Assembly (NCBI GenBank): GCA_035650275.1 | Contig: DASRHY010000067.1 | Span: forward strand, 62,001-126,000 | DNA length: 64,000 bases | Reading direction: 5' to 3' | Source: DASRHY01 sp035650275 | GTDB taxonomy: Bacteria > Actinomycetota > Actinomycetes > Propionibacteriales > Kribbellaceae | Shown here: positions 1 to 8,912 of the stretch, one piece after another | How positions within the stretch are numbered: position 1 is the first letter of the stretch | How the letters are laid out: every line of letters starts with the position of its first letter | Program-made: the position numbers and the translations under genes | The notes under the pieces: model-generated | What the model was told of the DNA's origin: nothing | The model's input: the letters and a program-made list of their open reading frames with translations, nothing else | Database searches by the model: none

Positions 1-142
1 GTTGCTTGGCCTGCCCAGCGTGGTTCGGGAGGTGGCCGCCTCGCATTTGGGACTACCCCCAAGACGTCCCCCAGTGTTTTGCGCCCCCGTCGTCCGTTGC
101 CCCCTGCGTGGGGCCGGTGTTTGACTGTTTGCGAGACGCGCG

Positions 143-3100
143 ATGGATCTTCCTACCGGCACGGTCACCTTCTTGTTCACCGACGTCGAGGGCTCGACGC
201 GGCTGGTGAAGGTGCTGGGAGCGGCCCGCTACGGCGAGGTGCTGCACGCTCATCGGCGACTGCTCCGCGACGCTTTTCGCGACGCCGGCGGGATCGAGGT
301 CGACACTCAGGGGGACGGCTTCTTCGTTGCCTTCCGGAGCGCGAGCGAGGCGGTGCGGGCAGCGGCCGGCGCACAGCGCGCGCTCGCCGAGCATCGCTGG
401 CCCGAGGCTGCTTACGTGCGTGTGCGGATGGGGGTCCACACAGGCGAGGCGGCGGTGGTCGATGAGGGCTACCGCGGTCTCGCTGTCCACCGGGCCGCCC
501 GCATCTGCGCGTCGGCGCACGGAGGCCAGGTCCTCGTCTCGGCCACCACGCGGGACCTCATCGAGCCCGACCTGCCGCCCGACGTTCGCCTGCGCGAGCT
601 CGGCCTCGTCCAGCTGCGGGACATCGACAGCCCGGAGCGGCTGTTCCAGGTCGTGGTCGATGGGCTGCCGGATGCTTTCCCGCCGCCCAGGGCGCCGGCG
701 CCGCAAGCGGTGCCCGCTTACGCGGCTGATCTGCTCGAGCGCGAGGCCGAGCTGGCCGCACTCGACGCATTGATCGCCGCCGCCTCGGCCGGGGGCAGGC
801 TGCTCGCGATCGAGGGCCCGGCCGGGATCGGTAAGACCCGTCTGTTGGCCGAGGCGCGCCGGCGCGCGCGAATGTCCGGGATGCGGGTGCTCGCTGCGCG
901 CGGCTCCGAGCTCGAGTACGAGTTCTCCTACGGGGTCGTGCGCCAGCTCTTCGAGCCGCTCCTGGCCTCCGTGTCGCGGGAGGACCGCGCCGAGCTGCTC
1001 GCCGGTGCGGCCGAGCTGGCGTCCCCGATCTTCGACCCCGCCCAGCTCGGCGCCGAAGCAGATGCGGACTCGTCGCTGGCGATGCTCCACGGGCTGTTCT
1101 GGTTGACGGCGAACCTCACCGCCAGCCGCCCTGTTCTCCTCGCGATCGACGACCTGCACTGGTGCGACCCGTCCTCGCTGCGTGGCCTTGCCTACCTGCT
1201 GCCGCGAATGGAAGGGCTCTCTCTCCTCACCGTCGTCGGCCTTCGTCCCGCCGAGCCTGGGGCGGACCTCGCACTCTTGCGTCGGATCACGACCGATCCG
1301 CTGGCGACCGTGGTGAGGCCTGGTGCCCTCAGCGCGGAGGCCACCGGGGAGTTGATGCGCCAGGTGTTCTCGACCAAGGTCGAGGCCGCGTTCCGGGCCG
1401 CCCTTCACGAGGTCAGTGGCGGCAACCCGCTGCTCGTCCGCGAGCTCGCGAACGCAGTCGCCGCCGAGGGCGTTGATCCAACGGCCGCGAACGCTCCCCG
1501 GCTCACCGACCTCGGTGGACGCGCAGTCTCGCGAGCTGTCTCCCTCCGCCTCTCCACGCTGTCGCCGGAGGCGACGAGGCTGGCGCAGGCGGTCGCGATC
1601 CTCGGCGAGGGCGCCGACCCGCGGTACGCCGCCGCCCTCGCAGGGCTCGACGAGGCGTCCGCCGCCGACGCTGCCGTCGACCTGGAACGGGTCGAGATCT
1701 TCCGGCGCGATGTTGCGTACACATTCGTCCATCCGGTCGTTGGCTCCGCGGTCCACGCGGAGCTGGCCGCGGTCGAGAAGGGTCGAGGCCACCGTCAAGC
1801 GGCCGACCTGCTCACGAAGGCGGGAGCCGAGCCCGAACGGATCGCCGCGCACCTCCTCCTCGCAACGCCGAGAGGCGACGAGTGGGCCGTGCGCGCGTTG
1901 CGTGCCGCCGCTCGGTCGGCGATCGCGCGCGGCGTCCCGGACAGTGCCGTCGCCTACCTTCGCCGGGCACTCGACGAGCCTTCAGGCGAGCAGACCGCCG
2001 AGGTTCTGCACGAGCTGGGCTCGGCCGAGGCGCGCGTGGCGGCTCCAGAGGCGCTCGCGCGTCTGGCTGCGGCGCTCGCTGCCACCAGCGACCGTCCGAT
2101 CCGTGCCCGCATCGCACTCGAGCTGGGGCGCGCACAGTTCTCGATGGGGGACTCGCCCAAGAGGGCCGTAGCGGTCCTACAGGAGGCGATCCGCGAGCTT
2201 CCCGCCGATGACGACTCCGAACTCGCGCTGGAGCTCGAGACCCAGCTCATCGGAATCGCACGGTACGATCCGGATCTCCAGCCGCTCGCGGCCGAGCGGC
2301 TTGAGCGCCTGCGGGCCTCGCTGCCTCGACTCTCGTCCGGTCAAGACGTCATCCGCGCCAACCTCGCCTCCGAGGCGTCCCGCTCAGGGGTTGGACGCGG
2401 TGAGGCGGTCGAGCTCGCTGAACGGGCCCTCGCGGCCGGCTCGCTGCTGAAGGAGCATTACGATCCGGAGTTCATCTTCGCCGTCGGGACACTCACCGCG
2501 GCGGACAAGCTTGAAGCCGCCTTCGGCCGCTACGGCGAGGCGATGGACGACGCGCGCGAGCGCGGTCTCGCCGTCCAGTTCTGCACCGCGTCGTGCTTCC
2601 GCTCCGCCGTGGGCTTCCTACGCGGCGCGCTCGTCGACGCCGTCGCCGACGCTGAGCTCTGCCTCGAGGTGATCGGGTCGAACGGGCTCGAGATGATCCG
2701 CCCTGGCGCAGTCGCGTTCCTCGCGCAGGCCCTGATCGAGCGAGGCGATGCGACGCAAGCGCGACGGTCGCTGGATTCCGCGAGCGCGGCCGTCGAAGCA
2801 ATCGCGTCGACGATCCCGATGCACACCTCGTTCTTCGATGCTCGTGCGCGGCTTCGGCTCGTTGAGGGTGACTACGAGCAGGCCTTCCACGAACTCGTCG
2901 CGCGTGGCCGGCGTGCGGACGAGTTCGGAATGCGTAATCCGGCGGTGTTCGCCTGGCGCTCCCAGGCTGCGCTCGCCTTGCTCGGCCTCGGCCGGAACGA
3001 GGAAGCTCGGCGCTACGCGGCCGAGGAGCTCGAGCTGTCGCGGCGGTGGGGTGCGCCCCGCTCGCTCGGGAGATCGCTCGTGGCAAGCGGGCTCGCCGAA

Positions 3101-3550
3101 GGCGGCCCGGACGGGATCGCGCTGCTGCGGGAGGCCGTCGCGGTGCTCAAGCCCTCGCAGGCTCGCCTCGAGCACGCCCGGGCCCTGGTCGAGCTCGGCG
3201 CTGCGCTGCGCCGGGCGAACCAACGCTCCGAGTCGCGCGAGCCGCTTCGCGACGGGCTCGAGCTCGCCACGCTCTGCGGCGCGGCACCACTCGCCGAGCG
3301 CGCCGAGACAGAGCTACTGGCAACCGGAGCGCGGCCGCGCCGGATCGGGCTGAGCGGCGTCGAGTCGCTCACGCCGAGCGAGCGGCGCGTCGCCCGCTTG
3401 GCGGCCGATGGCAGTACCAACCGCGAGATCGCCCAAGGCCTTTTCGTCAGCCCCAAGACAGTCGAGGTGCACCTGTCAAGCGTGTTCCGCAAGCTCGACA
3501 TCCGGTCCCGCTCGCAGCTCACCAAGGCGCTCGCCCAACCACAGCAGTAG
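143..3550 (+). CDS. Adenylate/guanylate cyclase-like, AAA ATPase and LuxR-type HTH regulator
   Basis: This is a large cytoplasmic regulator of 1135 residues. Residues 1-175 are a class III nucleotide cyclase homology domain with the start-proximal motif FTDVEGSTRL and a second acidic motif, DTQGDGFF, near residue 54. A Walker A motif GPAGIGKT lies at residues 225-232, followed by LLAIDDLHW (Walker B-like) and a long helical, TPR-like region. A LuxR/NarL winged helix-turn-helix occupies about residues 1075-1130 (TPSERRVARLAADG, then SPKTVEVHLS). Such LAL-type proteins are ATP-dependent transcription regulators; whether the cyclase domain is active is not known. The start is chosen because cyclase homologues begin just before LPTGTVTF. 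Leucine codons look richer in CTC than in neighbouring genes, which are CTG-dominated, so lateral acquisition is possible. It is transcribed alone, convergent with the ABC exporter. Confidence 0.85.
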   Translation: MDLPTGTVTFLFTDVEGSTRLVKVLGAARYGEVLHAHRRLLRDAFRDAGGIEVDTQGDGFFVAFRSASEAVRAAAGAQRALAEHRWPEAAYVRVRMGVHTGEAAVVDEGYRGLAVHRAARICASAHGGQVLVSATTRDLIEPDLPPDVRLRELGLVQLRDIDSPERLFQVVVDGLPDAFPPPRAPAPQAVPAYAADLLEREAELAALDALIAAASAGGRLLAIEGPAGIGKTRLLAEARRRARMSGMRVLAARGSELEYEFSYGVVRQLFEPLLASVSREDRAELLAGAAELASPIFDPAQLGAEADADSSLAMLHGLFWLTANLTASRPVLLAIDDLHWCDPSSLRGLAYLLPRMEGLSLLTVVGLRPAEPGADLALLRRITTDPLATVVRPGALSAEATGELMRQVFSTKVEAAFRAALHEVSGGNPLLVRELANAVAAEGVDPTAANAPRLTDLGGRAVSRAVSLRLSTLSPEATRLAQAVAILGEGADPRYAAALAGLDEASAADAAVDLERVEIFRRDVAYTFVHPVVGSAVHAELAAVEKGRGHRQAADLLTKAGAEPERIAAHLLLATPRGDEWAVRALRAAARSAIARGVPDSAVAYLRRALDEPSGEQTAEVLHELGSAEARVAAPEALARLAAALAATSDRPIRARIALELGRAQFSMGDSPKRAVAVLQEAIRELPADDDSELALELETQLIGIARYDPDLQPLAAERLERLRASLPRLSSGQDVIRANLASEASRSGVGRGEAVELAERALAAGSLLKEHYDPEFIFAVGTLTAADKLEAAFGRYGEAMDDARERGLAVQFCTASCFRSAVGFLRGALVDAVADAELCLEVIGSNGLEMIRPGAVAFLAQALIERGDATQARRSLDSASAAVEAIASTIPMHTSFFDARARLRLVEGDYEQAFHELVARGRRADEFGMRNPAVFAWRSQAALALLGLGRNEEARRYAAEELELSRRWGAPRSLGRSLVASGLAEGGPDGIALLREAVAVLKPSQARLEHARALVELGAALRRANQRSESREPLRDGLELATLCGAAPLAERAETELLATGARPRRIGLSGVESLTPSERRVARLAADGSTNREIAQGLFVSPKTVEVHLSSVFRKLDIRSRSQLTKALAQPQQ

Positions 3551-3570
3551 TCGCGGTCCAAGCTGTCGCG

Positions 3571-3599
3571 GTCGGGCCAGCCTGTGGTGGCGGCCCGAC
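3571..3599. terminator. Hairpin between convergent genes
   Basis: An 8-bp perfect stem, GTCGGGCC (3571-3578) with GGCCCGAC (3592-3599), encloses a 13-nt loop. It lies in the short gap between the regulator gene and the convergent ABC permease gene, and neighbouring bases add further pairs. There is no U-tract, as is usual in high-GC actinomycetes. Termination is inferred from position and structure. Confidence 0.45.
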
Positions 3600-3626
3600 A
3601 CGACGACGCTGACCTGGGGGGTGGGC

Positions 3627-4379
3627 TCAGGGATCGGTGGTCTTGGACCGGCCGAGGCCTGCGAGCAGCAAGACGGCGGTATAGGCGGTAAGCAGGAGCA
3701 GTCCGGCCCACGGCCCGTGTAGAGCAGTGTCGTGGACCGTGCCGAGGGTGAGCGCAGAACTGGTGGCGCCGTTGGGCAACCAGCCGGCGAGACCAGGTTC
3801 GCGTAGCACGACCGGTAGCACGCCGTCGACCACGAAACCTCCGAAGACGACGCCGACCGCGAGGGCGGGGTTGCGTAGCAGTTCGCCGATCCCGACTCCG
3901 GCGACGGCGTACAGCGCGGTGACCAAGGCGATGTTGGCGACGGCGGCGGGAACGCCGTGCTGGGACGGCTCGACGGCGATACCGCGGGCGGCGAGCAGAA
4001 CGGCGCTGCCGCCGACCATGACCAGTTCCACGCCGAGGGCAACAACCACACCGGCGACAGCGGCGGCCGTGACCTTTCCCAGCACGAGGCCGGGCACCCT
4101 GGGGTGCGCCAACCGGGTGGTCAGCACGGTGCGGTGCCGGTATTCGGCGGTGCTGAGCAGCATGCCGAGCAGCAACGCGGCGCCTGCTGCCCATCGCCCG
4201 GGCGCGCGGGCGAGATCGCCCAGCACCGCGGGCTCGAGGGCGGGTTGGCCCGGCTCGCCCAGCAGCGCGGCGCTGAGTGCGAGTACGGCGGCGGCTAGCG
4301 CGGCCAGCGCGCTGACCACGACCCATGGGGCTCGGGTGGTGCGGAGCTTGAGCAGTTCGGCGGACAGGACGGCGGTCAT
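3627..4379 (-). CDS. ABC-2 type transporter permease
   Basis: This 250-residue integral membrane protein has about six hydrophobic segments, starting with one near residues 18-40 (VVSALAALAAAVLALSAALL). It is the permease partner of the ATP-binding protein encoded just upstream: its start overlaps that gene's stop by 4 nt (ATGA), so the two are translationally coupled. The short loop TAEYRHRTVLTTRL after the second segment is typical of small ABC-2 permeases of the BcrB/NatB kind. The pair should form an exporter with two of each subunit. The substrate is unknown; drug, peptide or ion efflux are all possible. The adjacent two-component system probably controls it. Confidence 0.85.
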   Translation of the reverse strand: MTAVLSAELLKLRTTRAPWVVVSALAALAAAVLALSAALLGEPGQPALEPAVLGDLARAPGRWAAGAALLLGMLLSTAEYRHRTVLTTRLAHPRVPGLVLGKVTAAAVAGVVVALGVELVMVGGSAVLLAARGIAVEPSQHGVPAAVANIALVTALYAVAGVGIGELLRNPALAVGVVFGGFVVDGVLPVVLREPGLAGWLPNGATSSALTLGTVHDTALHGPWAGLLLLTAYTAVLLLAGLGRSKTTDP

Positions 4380-5095
4380 GACGACTCCTTGGCGGTGGCG
4401 GTGAGGCGGACGAACACGTCTTCAAGGGTTTCGGTGCCCGTGTCGGCGAGGGCTGCGATCCGGTCCTGGGCGACCAGGCGACCCTGCTCGATGACGATGA
4501 CCTCGTCGACGGTCTGGGCCAGCTCGGCCAGAAGGTGGCTGGAGACCAGCACGGAACGGCCCTGCTCGCCCAGACCCCGGATCAGCGAGCGCAGCCAGCG
4601 CACGCCGTCGGGGTCGAGTCCGTTGGCGGGCTCGTCCAGCACCAGGGTGCCGGGGTCGCCGAGCAATGCTGCGGCCAGCGCGAGGCGTTGTCGCATGCCC
4701 AGCGAGTAGCCGCCGACCCGGCGGCCGGCGGCATCGGTCAGGTCGACCAGATCCAGGACCTCGTCGACGCGGGTGTCGGCGATCCGGGCGAGGCGAGCGA
4801 CGGTCCGCAGCGCGTTGCGAGCGGTGCGTCCGGGATGGAAGCAGTCGGGGTCGATCAGCGCGCCGACGTGGCGCAGCGGGTCGCGCAGGTCGGCGTAGCG
4901 CCGGCCGGCCACCGTCGCCGTGCCCGAGGTGGCGCTGGTCAGTCCGAGCAGGATCCGCAGCGTGGTGGTCTTGCCGGCACCGTTGCGGCCGACGAATCCG
5001 GTCACGCGGCCGGGTTCGAGGGTGAACGTGAGGTCGTCAACGGCGGTGATCCGCCCGTAGCGTTTGGTCAGCGCGTGGACCGCGATGCCTTCCAT
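4376..5095 (-). CDS. ABC transporter ATP-binding protein
   Basis: This is the cytoplasmic ATPase of an ABC-2 exporter, 239 residues. It has a Walker A at residues 36-43 (GRNGAGKT), signature motif YSLGMRQ at 130-136, Walker B LVLDEP at 151-156 and a switch histidine in VSSHLLAEL. The open frame extends 59 codons further upstream, but that extension has no family similarity. The ATG at 5095 has a GGGAG ribosome-binding site 6-8 nt before it and begins directly at the nucleotide-binding fold (MEGIAVHALTKRYG). A -10-like TAGGTT (5151-5146 on this strand) and a perfect palindrome at 5217-5234 lie upstream. It closely resembles the second exporter ATPase at 8957-9853. Confidence 0.92.
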   Translation of the reverse strand: MEGIAVHALTKRYGRITAVDDLTFTLEPGRVTGFVGRNGAGKTTTLRILLGLTSATSGTATVAGRRYADLRDPLRHVGALIDPDCFHPGRTARNALRTVARLARIADTRVDEVLDLVDLTDAAGRRVGGYSLGMRQRLALAAALLGDPGTLVLDEPANGLDPDGVRWLRSLIRGLGEQGRSVLVSSHLLAELAQTVDEVIVIEQGRLVAQDRIAALADTGTETLEDVFVRLTATAKESS

Positions 5096-5216
5096 GACGG
5101 CTCCCTGGTCGTCGTGTGCCCGCGGCTCTCGCGGATCTGTTTCGAACCTACGGATGCCCGGATGCTGCGGCGTCGGCCGCGCGGACGCACCTCGACGTAC
5201 GTCGCTGGGATCGCAT

Positions 5217-5234
5217 GTACTCCGCGCGGAGTAC
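5217..5234. promoter_or_regulatory. Perfect 18-bp palindrome, candidate operator
   Basis: GTACTCCGC followed directly by GCGGAGTAC forms a perfect inverted repeat with no spacer. It lies between the response-regulator stop codon and the ABC ATPase start. Relative to the ATPase gene it sits roughly 65-85 bp upstream of a TAGGTT -10-like box, a spacing suited to an activator. NarL/LiaR-type regulators bind such dyads, so the neighbouring response regulator is the likeliest ligand; that is inference. Confidence 0.5.
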
Positions 5235-5237
5235 GGT

Positions 5238-5906
5238 TCAGTCGCCGCCCGGAACCACGAGTCCCGCCTCATAGGCGGCGACGACCAGCTGGGTGCGGTC
5301 GCGGAGGTCGAGCTTGGTCAGGATGCGGCTCACGTGTGTCTTTGCGGTCAGCGGGCTGACCACCAGCCGGCCGGCGATCTCGCCGTTCGACAATCCCTGC
5401 GCGACGAGCACGAGCACCTCACGTTCGCGGTCGGTGAGGCTGTCGAGCAGGCCCGGCCGCGGGCGTCCGACCGTCGGGCGGGTGGTGAACTCGCGGACCA
5501 GCCGGGTGGTGACCGCGGGTGCGAGCAGTGACTCGCCAGCCGCGACCACCCGCACCGCCTGAACGATCTCCTCGGGTGTGGCGTCCTTGAGCAGGAATCC
5601 GCTCGCACCGGCGCTCAGCGCCCCGAACACGTGCTCATCGAGGTCGAACGTAGTGAGGATCAGCACCCGTACGGCCACCAGCGCCGCGTCCGCGCGGATG
5701 CGGCGCGTGGCTTCGATGCCGTCGAGTACGGGCATCCGCACATCCATCAGCAACACATCGGGCCGCTGCTGGCGGGCCAGCGCCACCGCCTGCTCGCCGT
5801 TGGCCGCCTCGCCGACCACCGTGATGGCCTCGGCGTACCCAAGCTGCACCCGCAGCCCGTCGCGGACCAGCGACTGATCGTCTGCGATACCGACCCGGAT
5901 CGTCAT
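5238..5906 (-). CDS. NarL/LuxR-family response regulator
   Basis: This 222-residue response regulator has an N-terminal receiver domain with acidic pocket ADD at residues 8-10 and phosphoacceptor Asp55 in LLMDVRMP. The conserved Thr (LILTTF) and Lys (LLKDA) are present. The C-terminal LuxR-type helix-turn-helix covers about residues 152-207 (TDREREVLVLVAQG, SPLTAKTHVSRILTKL). It acts as a DNA-binding dimer when phosphorylated by the histidine kinase encoded just upstream, whose stop overlaps its ATG by 4 nt. The ABC exporter genes follow on the same strand 142 bp downstream behind their own likely promoter, as in exporter-control systems of the LiaR/DesR type. Confidence 0.93.
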   Translation of the reverse strand: MTIRVGIADDQSLVRDGLRVQLGYAEAITVVGEAANGEQAVALARQQRPDVLLMDVRMPVLDGIEATRRIRADAALVAVRVLILTTFDLDEHVFGALSAGASGFLLKDATPEEIVQAVRVVAAGESLLAPAVTTRLVREFTTRPTVGRPRPGLLDSLTDREREVLVLVAQGLSNGEIAGRLVVSPLTAKTHVSRILTKLDLRDRTQLVVAAYEAGLVVPGGD

Positions 5907-7090
5907 GCGACCGGCCCCTCTCGAAGTGGCAGCTCTGCGGCCACCCGCCAGCCCGGCGCGTCGTCGCGCGGACCTGCCTCGAGCGTGCCGCCCGCCGCGG
6001 TGACCCGTTCCCGCAAGCCGAGCAGCCCGTAGCTGGCCCGGTCGCCGTCCGCCGCGGTTCTGCCGTCACCGCTGGCCCCGGCATCGGTGACATCGATCCT
6101 GAGGCTGTCGTCGCTCGCGTGGAGGGTGATCGCGATCGGGGCGCCGGCTGCATGCCGGGTGGCGTTGGTGAGCGCCTCCTGCAGCACCCGGTAGGCGGTC
6201 AGGCCGGCCGCGGCGGGCACCGCGTCCAGTGGTCCGGCGCGGTCGATCGTCACCATGTGACCGGCCGTCCGCGCGTCACGGGCCAGGGCATCGAGCCGAT
6301 CCAGACCAGCTACCGGCGCAGGGTCGGCGCCCAGGCGCAGGACGCCGAGCAGCTGCCGCATCTCGGCCAGCGCCCCGCGGCTGGCGTCCTCCACGGCGGC
6401 GAGGGCCCGCCGCGCGGTGACTGGGTCACCAGCGTCCAGCGCCAGCCGTGCCGCGCCCGACTGCACCGCGATCGTGCTCAGTCCGTGACCCACCAGATCG
6501 TGCAGATCCCGTGCGATCCGCAACCGTTCGCCCGTGACCGCCTGGGAGCGCTCGGCCTCCTGCTGGCGGCGTTGTGTCTGCACGCGCGCGGTCTGCAGCC
6601 GCGCGAGGATCGCGGCCAACAAGACCACGACCGTCAGGGACACCACCAACGGCAGTGCCGACGCTCGGTCATGCACCAGCGCCGCCGCCGCGCTTCCGAC
6701 GACCACACCCAGCGCTGCAGCCACCGCCCCGCGCACCGCGGCTCCGAGGGCGGGCACGTGCCGGGCCGCAACCACGATCGCCAGCCAGCCCATGACCGGC
6801 ATGACCGGCCCGGCAACCAGCGCGAACAAGCCCGAGGCGGCGACACAGACCGAGACGGCCAGCCACGGCCATCGCCTGCGCCAGACCAGGGCCGCGCCGG
6901 CGACGACTACCAGCACCAACGTCGTCACTGCACCCAGTCCGGATACCTGGATCTCAGGACCTGTGGTCAGGCGGACCGACATCGCGATCGCGGCGCCGAT
7001 CGCCACCGCCCAGTCCCGGGCGGTGCGCCCACGCTGTACGGCACCCACGCAATGCAGCCTGCCAGAAGGTCGTCGCCGAACGCTGCGCAA
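5903..7090 (-). CDS. Sensor histidine kinase (HisKA_3 type)
   Basis: This 395-residue membrane sensor kinase has four or five closely spaced hydrophobic segments between residues 27 and 165 and no sizeable extracytoplasmic domain, so it probably senses within or near the membrane. A cytoplasmic linker is followed by the HisKA_3 dimerisation region with phosphoacceptor His197 in ARDLHDLVGH. A C-terminal HATPase domain follows (QEALTNATRHA as N-box; YGLLGLRERV as G-box). It phosphorylates the overlapping downstream response regulator. The true start may be the GTG at codon 15 (VGAVQRGRTARDW), because the first residues show no family character. Confidence 0.9.
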   Translation of the reverse strand: MRSVRRRPSGRLHCVGAVQRGRTARDWAVAIGAAIAMSVRLTTGPEIQVSGLGAVTTLVLVVVAGAALVWRRRWPWLAVSVCVAASGLFALVAGPVMPVMGWLAIVVAARHVPALGAAVRGAVAAALGVVVGSAAAALVHDRASALPLVVSLTVVVLLAAILARLQTARVQTQRRQQEAERSQAVTGERLRIARDLHDLVGHGLSTIAVQSGAARLALDAGDPVTARRALAAVEDASRGALAEMRQLLGVLRLGADPAPVAGLDRLDALARDARTAGHMVTIDRAGPLDAVPAAAGLTAYRVLQEALTNATRHAAGAPIAITLHASDDSLRIDVTDAGASGDGRTAADGDRASYGLLGLRERVTAAGGTLEAGPRDDAPGWRVAAELPLREGPVA

Positions 7091-7139
7091 CGCTGCCTCC
7101 GGCGATGTCGACCCGCACGCAGGTGCGCTCGGCCGGACC

Positions 7140-7700
7140 TCAGTGTCGCGCCCGCCATTCCTCGTCGAGGATCGCGTAGACGAGCTGGTCGCTCCACTCG
7201 CCCTTGAAGAACTCGTCGTGGACGAAGTGCGCCTCGCGTCGCATGCCGAGCTTCGCCAACACCCGGGCAGACCCGGCGTTCCGGGAATCCAGGCGGCCGA
7301 TGATCCGGTGCAGGCCGAGGCCGTCGAAGCCGAGACCCAGCGCCACGTCAGCTGCCTCGGTCGCGAACCCCTTGCCGTGATAGTCGGGGTGGAACACGAA
7401 CCCGATCTCGCCCTGCCGGTGCTCGCGGCTCAGCCACTCCAGGTGGACCTCGCCGATCACCCGGTCGACCGGCGGCCAGACCACGGCAAGCGAGAGTGCC
7501 TGTCCGGCCACGTCGAGGGTCGACTCGCCGATCTTGCGGTCGAGCACTTCCCGCACCTGCTCCACGTCGCCCGGCTCGGCGTACAGGTAGCGGGTCACGT
7601 CCGGGCGCGACCGGATCGCGTACACGTCCTCGAAGTCGGCGGCTGAGAAGGGCCGCAACACCAGCCGCGCGGTCCGCAGCGGGTACTCGGGTCGTAACAC
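7140..7700 (-). CDS. GNAT acetyltransferase, RimJ/RimL type
   Basis: This cytoplasmic N-acetyltransferase of 186 residues has the RimJ/RimL-like N-terminus LRTARLVLRPFSAADFEDVY. The acetyl-CoA loop region reads HPDYHGKGFATEAADVAL (about residues 103-120), and a motif B helix ends NAGSARVLAKLGMR. The target amine (ribosomal protein N-terminus, small molecule or antibiotic) cannot be read from sequence. It starts with GTG at 7700, two bases after the stop of the LD-carboxypeptidase gene, so the two are likely co-transcribed and coupled. A joint role in wall-peptide or antibiotic handling is possible but unproven. Confidence 0.88.
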   Translation of the reverse strand: MLRPEYPLRTARLVLRPFSAADFEDVYAIRSRPDVTRYLYAEPGDVEQVREVLDRKIGESTLDVAGQALSLAVVWPPVDRVIGEVHLEWLSREHRQGEIGFVFHPDYHGKGFATEAADVALGLGFDGLGLHRIIGRLDSRNAGSARVLAKLGMRREAHFVHDEFFKGEWSDQLVYAILDEEWRARH

Positions 7701-7702
7701 CG

Positions 7703-8656
7703 CTAGTTCGCCACGAGTGCGGGCTCGTCGACCGTAAGGGTGAGGGCGTCGGCGTCGACGGTCGCTCCGACGCCGAGCGGCAGCGTCGCGATGCTCCCGC
7801 CATGCCCGAGCGGTAGACCGTAGAGCACGGGTACGCCGAGACTACCCAGTCGGGCATCGAGAACCTCCTCGAGCGTCTTCGATCGGGGCGCGGAACTCCA
7901 CTCGTCCCACTCGCAGCCCGCGAGCTCTCCGACGACGACGCCTGCGACCCTACGGAGCTTCCCGATCTGATCGAGGTAGAGCAGCGCGCGGTCGATCTGG
8001 ATCGGGGCTTTGCTGACCTCCTCGAAGAAGAAGATCGCGCCGTCGAGATCGGGCTCCCACGGCGTTCCGATCGTGTAGATGAAGTCGCTGAGGCAGCCGC
8101 CGACGAGTCGGCCGCTCGCCTCGCCCCCGGCGATCGCGATGACCGTCAGGCGCTCGGGGTCGCCCGGCACCGGGCCGGTGCCGCCGCCGGCCAGAACCTC
8201 CAGAAGGCGATTGCCGGTCAGCGTGGACACACCGGGATCCCCGAACATCGTGAGGCCCGGCCCGTAGAAGGTCGCGAGACCGGCCGAGCGCAGCAGCGCA
8301 GCATGGAGGGCCGTGATGTCCGAGGAGCCCACGAATGCCTTCGGATTCTCCGCAATGGCGTCGAAGTCGAGCAGCGGCACGACCTGAGCCGAGCCGTAGC
8401 CGCCGCGCATGCACTGGATCGCGTCGATCTCCGGATCGGCGAAGGCCGCCTGCAGATCACGCGCACGCACCTCCGCTTTGCCGGCGTGCCAGTCGTCTCG
8501 TTCGAGCGCGCCCGGAGCGACCTTGACGCGATACCCCTGAGCCGCCCACCAGGCGATAGCTCGGTCCACCTCCGCCCGGGTTTCCGGCGGACTCCCCGGC
8601 GAGACGACACCGATCACAGAGCCCGGCGGCGCCGGGCGGGCACAACGGGCAGCCAC
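7703..8656 (-). CDS. LD-carboxypeptidase (peptidase family S66)
   Basis: This 317-residue protein belongs to serine peptidase family S66, which removes the terminal D-alanine from murein tetrapeptides or processes microcin C-like peptides. The nucleophile motif is visible at GSSDITAL (Ser112, residues 110-117), preceded by the family hallmark MRGGYGSAQVVPLLD. A region with EEVSKAPIQIDRAL and a C-terminal PLGHG supply candidate Glu and His of the triad. No signal peptide is seen, so it should act in the cytoplasm on recycled peptides or imported antibiotics. The GTG at 8656 is the first start; a few residues of the N-terminus are uncertain. It is followed immediately by the acetyltransferase gene. 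Confidence 0.87.
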   Translation of the reverse strand: MAARCARPAPPGSVIGVVSPGSPPETRAEVDRAIAWWAAQGYRVKVAPGALERDDWHAGKAEVRARDLQAAFADPEIDAIQCMRGGYGSAQVVPLLDFDAIAENPKAFVGSSDITALHAALLRSAGLATFYGPGLTMFGDPGVSTLTGNRLLEVLAGGGTGPVPGDPERLTVIAIAGGEASGRLVGGCLSDFIYTIGTPWEPDLDGAIFFFEEVSKAPIQIDRALLYLDQIGKLRRVAGVVVGELAGCEWDEWSSAPRSKTLEEVLDARLGSLGVPVLYGLPLGHGGSIATLPLGVGATVDADALTLTVDEPALVAN

Positions 8657-8745
8657 TGGGCAACGGTAACCCCGCTGGTCATCGAGATCACGGTTCTGGC
8701 CGACGAGCGTCGGCCTGGCGATGACGGTGCCGAGGTCGGGGCAGG

Positions 8746-8771
8746 ACCTTCATCAGGGACCTTCATCAGGG
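8746..8771. repeat. Two tandem 13-bp repeats upstream of ABC operon
   Basis: ACCTTCATCAGGG occurs twice in tandem (8746-8758 and 8759-8771) and a third copy begins (ACC). The array lies in the 256-bp gap between the divergent LD-carboxypeptidase gene and the leader ORF of the second ABC operon, about 100 bp upstream of a TAGCGT -10-like box at 8872-8877. A regulator-binding array or a replication-slippage product are both possible. I see no other structure in this gap. Confidence 0.55.
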
Positions 8772-8912
8772 ACCCGACCCGCCGACTCCGACCTGAGTAG
8801 GACCCGCAGGTCATCGGCTGGTCGGACTCGGATCGCGACCTCGCGACGACGCGCTCACGCCGCTGCGTTCCTAGCGTTGAGACATCCACTCAACCATCGA
8901 AGGAGCAACGCC

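Noticed and set aside
53..1852. A 599-codon open frame antisense to the cyclase/LuxR regulator, and many similar long antisense frames throughout
   Set aside because: High GC makes long shadow frames; their proteins are Arg/Pro/Gly-rich with no domains, and the opposite strand has clear conserved proteins.
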